Shown: piece after piece, positions 1 to 5,217 of the stretch
How positions within the stretch are numbered: the first letter of the stretch is position 1
Layout of the letters: each line of letters starts with the position of its first letter
Origin: Propionibacteriaceae bacterium
GTDB taxonomy: Bacteria > Actinomycetota > Actinomycetes > Propionibacteriales > Propionibacteriaceae
Direction of reading: 5' to 3'
NCBI GenBank assembly: GCA_027346035.1
Contig: DAIESZ010000276.1
Location: 1-6,193 of the forward strand
Length of the DNA: 6,193 nucleotides
The notes under the pieces: generated by a model
Database searches by the model: none
Told to the model about the DNA's origin: nothing
The model's input: only the letters and a program-made list of their open reading frames with translations
Translations under genes and position numbers: made by a program

Positions 1-929
1 TAGGTGGTGACGATCAGTTCGTCGACGCCCGTGCGGGCGACGAACGCGTCGAGCTTCGCGACGACCGATTCGGGGGTGCCGACCATGGTCGCGGGGCCGG
101 ACGTCTCGCCCAGCAACTGGCGTGCCGACTCGTGCACGACCTCGCCGAGATCGTGCACCGGCGGGTCCAGCGGGGCCGACTGGCCGGTACGGATGCGCAC
201 CCGCATCAGTTGGCTGGTCGTGAACAGGAACTCGGCCTCCTCCTCGGTGGGTGCCACGAGCACGGTGACCCCGGCCATCGTGTGCGGCTCGGGCTGCTCG
301 GGACTCGGGGTGAAGTGCTCGCGGTAGAGGGCCAGGGCCTGGTCGAGCGCGTCGGGTGCGAAGTGGGAGGCGAACGCGTAGGGCAGGCCCAGGGCGGCCG
401 CCACCTGCGCGCCGCCGAGCGACGACCCGAGCATCCACAGCGGCACGTGGGTGCCTTCGCCGGGGACTGCCCGCACCCGGGAGTCGCCGGGATCTCCGAG
501 GTAGCGGCGCAGGTCGTCGACGTCGCGGGCGAAGGTGTCGAGCTCGCCGTGGTGACGTTGCAGGGCCGCGGCGGTCATCGGATCGGTTCCCGGGGCGCGT
601 CCGAGACCGAGGTCGAAGCGCGGCCCGTGCATGGTGGCGAGCGTGCCGTAGTACTCGGCCACCATGAGCGGCGAGTGGTTCGGCAGCATCACCCCGCCGC
701 TGCCGAGCCGGATGCGCCGGGTGCGCTCGGCGAGGAACCCGAGCACCAGCGAGGTGGCCGAAGCCATGAACGTGTCGCTGCCGTGGTGCTCCGCTACCCA
801 GTAGCGCAGGTATCCGAGCTTGTCGGCAGCCTGCGCGAGCGCGGCGCTGGCCTCGAATGCCTCATGTCGGGAGTGTCCTTGCGAGACGGGGACGAGGTCG
901 AGGATGGACAACGGGACGCGTGGGCTCAT
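1..929 (-). CDS. LLM-class flavin-dependent oxidoreductase (luciferase-like monooxygenase), C-terminus beyond window
   Basis: Translating the minus strand from the ATG at 929-927 gives 309 residues without a stop. Bases 2-1 then read TA, so the next codon is Tyr or a stop depending on the base outside the window. Family members usually run about 330-345 residues, so a further 20-30 residues probably lie to the left. Visible motifs are an N-terminal PLSILDLVPVSQG strand (6-18), RYWVAEHH (42-49), IRLGSGGVMLPNHSPL (73-88) and FDLGLGRAPGTDP (105-117). These are hallmarks of the MsnO8/YhbW-type branch of the bacterial luciferase superfamily, cytoplasmic TIM-barrel enzymes that use reduced FMN (known for the family). 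The substrate cannot be inferred. The start is the only Met that keeps the complete first beta strand. No clear Shine-Dalgarno site precedes it, so leaderless translation is possible. The gene is divergent from the gene at 997. Family assignment is firm; the specific reaction is unknown. Confidence 0.93.
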   Translation of the reverse strand, partial: MSPRVPLSILDLVPVSQGHSRHEAFEASAALAQAADKLGYLRYWVAEHHGSDTFMASATSLVLGFLAERTRRIRLGSGGVMLPNHSPLMVAEYYGTLATMHGPRFDLGLGRAPGTDPMTAAALQRHHGELDTFARDVDDLRRYLGDPGDSRVRAVPGEGTHVPLWMLGSSLGGAQVAAALGLPYAFASHFAPDALDQALALYREHFTPSPEQPEPHTMAGVTVLVAPTEEEAEFLFTTSQLMRVRIRTGQSAPLDPPVHDLGEVVHESARQLLGETSGPATMVGTPESVVAKLDAFVARTGVDELIVTT

Positions 930-996
930 ACAGAGGCCAACGACGCGGAGCGCCGGGGTGTTCCCGCCGGGCCCGCTGCTACCTACACTGCCGACC
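930..996. promoter_or_regulatory. Divergent intergenic region with leaderless-type -10 motif for the plus-strand gene
   Basis: These 67 bp separate two divergent starts and must hold both promoters unless transcripts enter from further away. On the plus strand TACACT (984-989) matches the actinobacterial TANNNT -10 element. It ends 7 bases before the ATG at 997, which would place the transcription start on or next to the A of the start codon. TTCCCG (961-966), 17 bases upstream of it, is at best a poor -35. No comparable -10 is evident for the minus-strand gene. The leaderless reading is an inference from spacing. Confidence 0.45.
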
Positions 997-1971
997 ATGA
1001 CCGAGACCGTGTCCGATCCCGTCATCGACTGGCTCCTGGCATCCGACCCGTCGGTGCGCTGGCAGGTGATGCGTGACCTGCTCGACACGCCCGACGACGC
1101 CTGGCTGAGCGAGCGGGCGCGGGTGGCCACCGAGGGGTGGGGCGCCGAACTGCTGAGCCACGAGGACGCCGACGGGCAGTGGGCCGGCGGTGCGTTCTTC
1201 CCCGCCGACCTCACCGACGAGGAATGGCACGACGCGGGGCAGCCATGGACCGCCACCGCGTGGGCGTTCACCCAGCTGCGGGAGTTGGGGCTCGAGCCCG
1301 ACAGCGTCCCGGCCCGGCGCGCCACCCTGCTGGCCGGGGAGAACAGCCGGTGGGAGGCCGACGGGGCCCCGTTCTGGCAGGGCGAGGTCGAGGAGTGCAT
1401 CAACGGGCGCACCGTCGCCGACGGTTGCTACTTCGGCGTCGACATGGCACCGCTGGTCGATCGCCTGGTCGGCGAGGCACAACCCGACGGCGCCTGGAAC
1501 TGCGAGCGGATCAACGGGTCGACCCGCTCGTCGTTCGACACGACGATCAACGTGCTCGAGGGCCTGCTCGAGTTCGAGCGCGCGACCGGCGGCACGCCCG
1601 CGTCCCGCAGCGCCCGCCGCCGCGGTGAGGAGTTCCTGCTCGAGCGTCACCTCATGCGCCGACTCAGCACGGGAGAGATCGCCGACCCCGACTTCCTGCG
1701 GTTCTCCCACCCGGTGCGCTGGCACTACGACGTGCTGCGGGCGCTCGACCACTTCCGCGCGGCCTCGCTCCCGGACTCCGCCCCGCCAGACCCGCGGCTG
1801 GCGGAGGCCATCGACATCGTCCGGTCGCGTCGACGCTCCGACGGCAGATGGGACCTCGACATCTCCTGGCCCGGACGCCGGTGGCTGCGACTCGATGAGG
1901 GGGTCGGGTCCCCGTCGGTCTGGGTGACGCTCCGCGCGATGCGGGTGCTGCGGTGGTGGGACGCCGGCTGA
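997..1971 (+). CDS. Squalene-cyclase-like alpha-toroid protein of unknown function
   Basis: A 324-residue protein that is probably soluble, with no signal peptide or membrane segment visible. It opens with DPSVRWQVMRDLL (17-29). Repeated Gly/Trp segments resembling the QW repeats of terpene cyclases and prenyltransferases follow: DADGQWAGGAF (57-67), QPDGAWNCE (162-170) and SDGRWDLD (281-288). The helical stretch TTINVLEGLLEF and a closing PSVWVTLRAMRVLRW helix suggest an alpha/alpha-toroid. Similar actinobacterial proteins are usually labelled squalene cyclase or hypothetical protein. There is no DxDD acid motif of class II terpene cyclases, and the protein is about half the length of a real squalene-hopene cyclase, so cyclase activity is not supported. 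I chose the ATG at 997 because conserved-looking sequence begins there and a -10-like TACACT lies just upstream. The frame stays open back to 820, but that part overlaps the divergent gene and reads as low-complexity shadow. Confidence 0.8.
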   Translation: MTETVSDPVIDWLLASDPSVRWQVMRDLLDTPDDAWLSERARVATEGWGAELLSHEDADGQWAGGAFFPADLTDEEWHDAGQPWTATAWAFTQLRELGLEPDSVPARRATLLAGENSRWEADGAPFWQGEVEECINGRTVADGCYFGVDMAPLVDRLVGEAQPDGAWNCERINGSTRSSFDTTINVLEGLLEFERATGGTPASRSARRRGEEFLLERHLMRRLSTGEIADPDFLRFSHPVRWHYDVLRALDHFRAASLPDSAPPDPRLAEAIDIVRSRRRSDGRWDLDISWPGRRWLRLDEGVGSPSVWVTLRAMRVLRWWDAG

Positions 1972-2016
1972 GCGGGCGGCGTCCGCACCCGCGCCGGCGA
2001 CGCGAACGGGGTCGCG
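1962..2016 (+). terminator. Tandem hairpins over the stop codon of the toroid gene (possible terminator)
   Basis: The first structure pairs CGCCGGC (1962-1968) with GCCGGCG (1993-1999) and, inside it, GCGGG (1972-1976) with CCCGC (1988-1992). The TGA stop forms a three-base bulge between the two stems. A second perfect 5-bp hairpin pairs CGCGA (2001-2005) with TCGCG (2012-2016). There is no U-run, so this is not a canonical intrinsic terminator. GC-rich hairpins without U-runs are common at actinobacterial gene ends. A terminator or mRNA 3'-end stabiliser role is an inference. Confidence 0.45.
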
Positions 2017-2054
2017 GAGTAACTACGGTGGTGGGGTAGGCATCGACACGTTTC

Positions 2055-2060
2055 GGGAGG
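2055..2060 (+). promoter_or_regulatory. Ribosome binding site of the aminotransferase gene
   Basis: GGGAGG lies five bases upstream of the ATG at 2066 and is the clearest Shine-Dalgarno site in this part of the window, fixing that start. A TACGGT hexamer at 2024-2029 fits TANNNT and could be a -10, but no -35 stands at the right distance. Confidence 0.7.
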
Positions 2061-2065
2061 ATCCC

Positions 2066-3325
2066 ATGGTGGACACGGCTCGGCTCAGCGCCGCTGTCGC
2101 GACGGCGCGACAGGAGTACGAGGAACTGAAGACCCGGGGACTGAAGCTCGACATCACCCGGGGCAAGCCGTGCCCCGACCAGCTCGACCTCGCCAACGAG
2201 ATGCTCGCCCTGCCAGGTGCCGGCGACTTCACCGCCCCGGACGCCGGCGACCTGCGCAACTACGGGGGCGCACCCAAGGGGCTGCAGCAGCTGCGGGAGA
2301 TCTTCTCCCCGCTGCTCGGGGTCCCGGTCGACCAGCTGGTCGCTCGCGACAACTCCTCGCTGGCCCTCATGCACCAGTGCGTGGCGACGTCGTTCTTCCA
2401 TGCGCCGGGGGGTGCCGCGTCGTGGCAGGGCCAGGGCGTGAAGTTCCTCGCACCCTCCCCCGGCTACGACCGCCATTTCTCGGTGTGCGCCGACCTCGGC
2501 GTCGAGATGGTCGTGGTGCCGATGACGGCCGAGGGGCCCGACATGGACGTGGTGGAGCGCCTGGTCGCCGACGATCCGACGATCAAGGGCATCTGGTGCG
2601 TGCCGAAGTACTCCAACCCCACCGGCATCACGTTCAGCAGCGATGTCGTGCACCGGCTGGCCGTCATGACCACCGCCGCCCCCGACTTCCGCGTCTACTG
2701 GGACAACGCCTACGCGCTGCACCACCTGCGCGACGTGCCCGACGTGCTCGACGACCTGCTGGCAGCCTGCGCCGAGGCCGGCAACCCCGACCGCCCGTTC
2801 GTCTTCGCCTCGACCTCGAAGATCTCGTGGGCGGGGGCCGGGGTGTCGTTCTTCGCGTCGTCTCCGGCCAACGTCGCGTGGTTCCTCGCCCATGACGGTA
2901 TGCGGTCGATCGGGCCGGACAAGGTCAACCAGCTGCGGCACGTGCGGTTCTTCCAGACCTCCGACGGGGTGTTGATGCACATGGCGAAGAACCGGGCGAT
3001 CCTCGAGCCGAAGTTCGACGCCGTGCTGCGCCAGCTGCACGAGCGGCTCGGTGACCTGGGTGTGGCGACCTGGACCGATCCGCGCGGCGGCTACTTCGTG
3101 TCGGTCGATCTCGTGCCCGGGACGGCGAAGCGGGTGGTCGAACTGGCGAAGGCCGTCGGCGTCGCGCTGACCCCGGCCGGTGCCACCTACCCGTACGGCC
3201 GGGACCCCGAGGACCGCAACCTTCGGATCGCCCCCTCGTTCCCGTCGGCCGAGGAGGTTGACGCCGCGATGCGCGTGTTCACCACCTGCGTGATCCTGGC
3301 CGCGGGGGAGAAGCTGCTCGCCTGA
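2066..3325 (+). CDS. aspT: MocR-fold class I aminotransferase, AspT-type aspartate aminotransferase
   Basis: A 419-residue cytoplasmic PLP enzyme. It is expected to exchange the amino group between aspartate and 2-oxoglutarate, giving oxaloacetate and glutamate, linking nitrogen assimilation with the TCA cycle. The visible order is LDITRGKPCPDQLDLANEML near the N-terminus, a YGGAPKG loop (around 69-75), KYSNPTG with Asn184, YWDNAYALHH with Asp213 (PLP pyridine nitrogen) and Tyr216, STSKISWAGAG with Lys252 (Schiff-base lysine), and RIAPSFP with Arg387 (substrate carboxylate). This pattern fits the Aminotran_MocR family, which includes Corynebacterium glutamicum AspT and Mycobacterium tuberculosis Rv3722c. 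Those lack the DNA-binding domain of true MocR regulators, and so does this one. The start is set by GGGAGG (2055-2060), five bases before the ATG. All catalytic residues are present. In mycobacteria this gene sits beside dnaX; here the neighbours are a toroid protein and a peroxiredoxin-like gene. Substrate choice rests on family resemblance, so the symbol is provisional. Confidence 0.9.
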   Translation: MVDTARLSAAVATARQEYEELKTRGLKLDITRGKPCPDQLDLANEMLALPGAGDFTAPDAGDLRNYGGAPKGLQQLREIFSPLLGVPVDQLVARDNSSLALMHQCVATSFFHAPGGAASWQGQGVKFLAPSPGYDRHFSVCADLGVEMVVVPMTAEGPDMDVVERLVADDPTIKGIWCVPKYSNPTGITFSSDVVHRLAVMTTAAPDFRVYWDNAYALHHLRDVPDVLDDLLAACAEAGNPDRPFVFASTSKISWAGAGVSFFASSPANVAWFLAHDGMRSIGPDKVNQLRHVRFFQTSDGVLMHMAKNRAILEPKFDAVLRQLHERLGDLGVATWTDPRGGYFVSVDLVPGTAKRVVELAKAVGVALTPAGATYPYGRDPEDRNLRIAPSFPSAEEVDAAMRVFTTCVILAAGEKLLA

Positions 3326-3350
3326 CGCGGTCGCCTCCTGGTGCCATCGC

Positions 3351-3390
3351 TGCCGGGCCCGCGCGCAGGCGGAGTCCGGGCCCCTCGGCA
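3351..3390 (+). terminator. Bulged GC hairpin downstream of the aminotransferase gene
   Basis: TGCCG (3351-3355) pairs with CGGCA (3386-3390), and GGCCC (3356-3360) pairs with GGGCC (3378-3382). This leaves a three-base CCT bulge and a 17-base loop. It starts 25 bases after the stop codon. No U-run follows. It could end transcription of the aminotransferase before the peroxiredoxin-like gene, but the large loop makes this uncertain. Confidence 0.35.
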
Positions 3391-3465
3391 TCCTTCGGAA
3401 ACCCACAGGAGCTACACAGGTGGTTCTCAGCCCGAATTCAGCAGCTCCGACGGATAGTTGAAGGT

Positions 3466-3486
3466 GGCGCATATTTTCGGTGCGCC
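3466..3486 (+). promoter_or_regulatory. Inverted repeat around a TATTTT -10-like hexamer, upstream of the peroxiredoxin-like gene
   Basis: A perfect 6-bp inverted repeat, GGCGCA (3466-3471) and TGCGCC (3481-3486), flanks TATTTTCGG. TATTTT (3472-3477) fits a TANNNT -10 and is one of the few AT-rich spots in the window. If used, it would start transcription near 3484 and give a leader of about 25 bases. The dyad could be an operator over the promoter or an RNA hairpin. No convincing -35 lies 16-18 bases upstream. Confidence 0.35.
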
Positions 3487-3497
3487 CCGGAAGTTCC

Positions 3498-3503
3498 AAG
3501 GAG
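3498..3503 (+). promoter_or_regulatory. Ribosome binding site that decides the start of the peroxiredoxin-like gene
   Basis: AAGGAG lies five bases before the ATG at 3509. The frame is also open from a TTG at 3458, but that codon has no Shine-Dalgarno site and would add only 17 unremarkable residues. The dyad GGAAGTTCC (3489-3497) abuts the site on its upstream side. Confidence 0.75.
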
Positions 3504-3508
3504 TGACG

Positions 3509-4231
3509 ATGACAGGAGCTCTCTCGCAGAGCCTCACGCAGCACCGCATGGAGCGTGACCGGAACATGCCGGCCCGCAGTCTCGCGATCCTGCACGCGGA
3601 GATCGCGGGCCTGGCGGCGTCCGGCGTCACCGACCATGCATTGCGCACGGGGTCGACCGCCCCGGACTTCACCCTTCCCGATGTCGACGGGCAGCCGGTG
3701 CACCTGTCCGACCTGCTCGCCTCGGGGCCTGTGGTGCTCACGTTCTACCGCGGCGGCTGGAGCAAGTTCTGTTCCGAGGAGCTGCGGGCCTGGCAGGCGA
3801 AGTCCGCCGAGGTGACCGCGCTCGGCGCGACCCTCGTCGCGGTGTCGCCGCAGACGCAGGCCGAGTCCCGGCGCACCGCGGAGACGCTCGGCCTCACCTT
3901 CCCGGTGCTGTCGGACGCCGGGAGCGGCGTGTCACGCGTCTACCGGCTGGCCCACACCGTGCCCGAGGGCATGCGTGAGATGTTCGCCGCGCGCGGCGTC
4001 GACGTGCCGGCCGTCACGGGTGACCCCAGCTTCACCCTGCCGGTCCCGGCCACCTACCTCATCGACACCGACGCCACCATCGCCTGGTCGTTCGTCAACG
4101 CCGACCACACTGTGAGGGCCGAGCCCGACGACGCGGTCGCTGCGTTGGTCGCGCTGCTCCGAAAGCGCACGCCGCACACCCGGCCGCGGATCCAGCTGTT
4201 CCACTCGTCGCGCGTCTCCAAGGCGAGCTGA
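3509..4231 (+). CDS. Peroxiredoxin-like protein (AhpC/TSA, thioredoxin fold) with a single cysteine
   Basis: A 240-residue cytoplasmic protein of the AhpC/TSA-redoxin family, expected to reduce peroxides or act as a thiol oxidoreductase. An N-terminal helical segment (about 1-47) precedes APDFTLPDVDG (51-61), the active-site strand TFYRGGWSKFC (78-88), GATLVAVSPQ (106-115), LTFPVLSD (129-136) and PATYLIDTD (180-188). This order is that of the PRX_like2 type. Relatives normally carry a CXXC motif (YRGGWCPYC), whose second Cys aligns with the peroxidatic cysteine of true peroxiredoxins. Here the first is Ser85 and the second is kept as Cys88. It is the only cysteine in the protein, so any catalysis must be of 1-Cys type with an outside thiol as reductant. 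The C-terminus is a basic tail ending SSRVSKAS. The start is chosen from AAGGAG at 3498-3503. The gene converges on the dehydrogenase gene with 8 bp between stops. Family certain; enzymatic activity unproven. Confidence 0.88.
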   Translation: MTGALSQSLTQHRMERDRNMPARSLAILHAEIAGLAASGVTDHALRTGSTAPDFTLPDVDGQPVHLSDLLASGPVVLTFYRGGWSKFCSEELRAWQAKSAEVTALGATLVAVSPQTQAESRRTAETLGLTFPVLSDAGSGVSRVYRLAHTVPEGMREMFAARGVDVPAVTGDPSFTLPVPATYLIDTDATIAWSFVNADHTVRAEPDDAVAALVALLRKRTPHTRPRIQLFHSSRVSKAS

Positions 4232-4243
4232 GCGGCGCCTCAG
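4228..4243. terminator. Symmetric hairpin shared by two convergent stop codons
   Basis: CTGAG (4228-4232) and CTCAG (4239-4243) form a perfect 5-bp inverted repeat around CGGCGC. The TGA of the peroxiredoxin-like gene (4229-4231) lies in one arm, and the complement of the dehydrogenase's TGA (4240-4242) lies in the other. The inner GGCGCC (4234-4239) is itself palindromic. With only 8 bp between the genes, this is the only place for a shared bidirectional terminator. There is no U-run in either direction and the stem is short. Confidence 0.35.
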
Positions 4244-5130
4244 TCGAGTCGGGAGGCGTGGTAGGCCGCGGCGAGATCCTCCTCGCCGTGACCGGCCGCC
4301 CCGGCCCGGTCGAGCCGGTTACGCGCGGCCGCCACCGCATCGATCCGGACGCCGGCCCGCTCGGCCGCCTCGGTCATGAGCCGGGCGTCCTTGGCCGCCG
4401 TCGAGACGCCGAACTGGGCCGGTGACATCGGGCCGTCGAGGATCAGCCCGATCTTCGCCGCGAGGTAGGGAGTGTCGAGCGCCCCACCGGCGATGAGGTC
4501 GAGGAACGCCCGCGGGTCGGTGCCGAGTGCTTCCGACAGCGCCACCACCTCCCCCGCCGCGTTGGCCACGGTGAGCACCCAGCTGTTCACCACGAGCTTG
4601 ACCCGCGACGCCGGGGCCGACGCGGCGTCGCCGCCCAGCCACACGGTGCGCGATCCGACGGCATCGAAGACGGTGTCGGCCACCTCGCGACCGGATGCCG
4701 GACCGGCCGCGAGGACCGTCAGGGTGCCCGCCTCGGCCGGGCCGCGGGTGCCCATGACCGGGGCGTCGTAGAACGCGACCCCACGCCCGGCGGCCAGTGC
4801 GGCGAGTTCTGCGGTGGCCTCCGGGCCGGCGGTGGTCATCTGCAGCCACACGGCGCCGGCATCGAGCGAGGGCACGACGTCACCCATCACCTCGGCCACC
4901 GAGTCGCCGTCGAACAGCATGGTCACCACCGCGTCGGCGCCCCGGGCGGCCTCGGCCGCCGTGCGGGCGATGGCGATCCCGTCGGCGGTCAACGGTTCGG
5001 CCTTGCCCGGACCGCGGTTCCAGGCCCGGACGGTGTGCCCGGCCCGGGCCAGGTTGCGCGCCATCCCGGCGCCCATGATGCCGGTGCCGAGCACCGCCAC
5101 GGTGATCGGTGCGTGGGTCGTGTCGCTCAT
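4240..5130 (-). CDS. NAD(P)-dependent beta-hydroxyacid dehydrogenase (3-hydroxyisobutyrate dehydrogenase family)
   Basis: A 296-residue cytoplasmic oxidoreductase, normal length for the family, whose members reversibly oxidise beta-hydroxyacids such as 3-hydroxyisobutyrate, tartronate semialdehyde or short-chain relatives. The N-terminal Rossmann domain carries VAVLGTGIMGAGMARNLA (11-28). WNR at 37-39 puts an Arg just after the second strand, which usually favours NADP over NAD. The substrate loop reads DAPVMGTRGPAEAGTL (122-137). The C-terminal helical domain contains KLVVN with the probable catalytic Lys178 and Asn182, and a conserved AKDARLM segment with Lys247. The loop differs from the classic DAPVSGG of 3-hydroxyisobutyrate dehydrogenase, so the natural substrate is open. 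The start is supported by GAGGAG (minus strand, 5143-5138), seven bases before the ATG. The MDR-type gene lies 87 bp upstream on the same strand and could share a transcript. Class certain, substrate unknown. Confidence 0.92.
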   Translation of the reverse strand: MSDTTHAPITVAVLGTGIMGAGMARNLARAGHTVRAWNRGPGKAEPLTADGIAIARTAAEAARGADAVVTMLFDGDSVAEVMGDVVPSLDAGAVWLQMTTAGPEATAELAALAAGRGVAFYDAPVMGTRGPAEAGTLTVLAAGPASGREVADTVFDAVGSRTVWLGGDAASAPASRVKLVVNSWVLTVANAAGEVVALSEALGTDPRAFLDLIAGGALDTPYLAAKIGLILDGPMSPAQFGVSTAAKDARLMTEAAERAGVRIDAVAAARNRLDRAGAAGHGEEDLAAAYHASRLD

Positions 5131-5137
5131 CGCTGCA

Positions 5138-5143
5138 CTCCTC
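5138..5143 (-). promoter_or_regulatory. Ribosome binding site of the dehydrogenase gene
   Basis: The minus strand reads GAGGAG seven bases before the ATG at 5130-5128. It is a strong site that fixes this start. The upstream gap (5131-5192) shows no clear promoter hexamers, which fits transcription from the MDR-type gene further upstream but does not prove it. Confidence 0.7.
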
Positions 5144-5192
5144 GAAGTCGGTCGGATGCTCTGGATGCCGGAGGGCCGGTGGGTCTTCGGGT

Positions 5193-5217
5193 CCGGTCCG
5201 GCCGGGGCCGGAACCGG
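5193..5217 (-). terminator. Strong hairpin directly after the stop of the MDR-type gene
   Basis: On the minus strand, CCGGTTCCGGCC (5217-5206) pairs with GGCCGGACCGG (5203-5193) with a single unpaired T, giving an 11-bp GC stem. Only two bases lie between the arms, so the top pairs must open to form a loop. It begins on the base after the TGA (5220-5218). No U-run follows (the next bases are purine-rich). It could be a terminator, a partial terminator between two co-directional genes, or a 3'-end stabiliser. Confidence 0.45.

Noticed and set aside
820..996. N-terminal extension of the toroid protein by 59 residues.
   Set aside because: The extension overlaps the divergent gene by more than 100 bp, reads as shadow sequence, and has neither a Shine-Dalgarno site nor family-like residues. 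The ATG at 997 is better placed after a -10-like motif.
132..1076. A 314-codon plus-strand open frame across the left end of the window.
   Set aside because: It runs antisense through the flavin-dependent oxidoreductase gene and into the toroid gene. Its product is low-complexity (Arg, Gly, His, Val) with no family resemblance.
3397..3425. A possible SigR/SigH-type promoter (GGAAA ... GTT) upstream of the peroxiredoxin-like gene.
   Set aside because: The fifth base is A rather than T or C, and the spacing to GTT is 21 bases, outside the usual 18-19. It would be attractive biologically, but the match is too poor.
1664..3703. A 679-codon open frame on the minus strand lying antisense to three plus-strand genes.
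   Set aside because: It mirrors the GC-biased codon pattern of the real genes. Its translation is Arg/Gly/His-rich with no recognisable domain, while the opposite strand encodes complete known families with all motifs.
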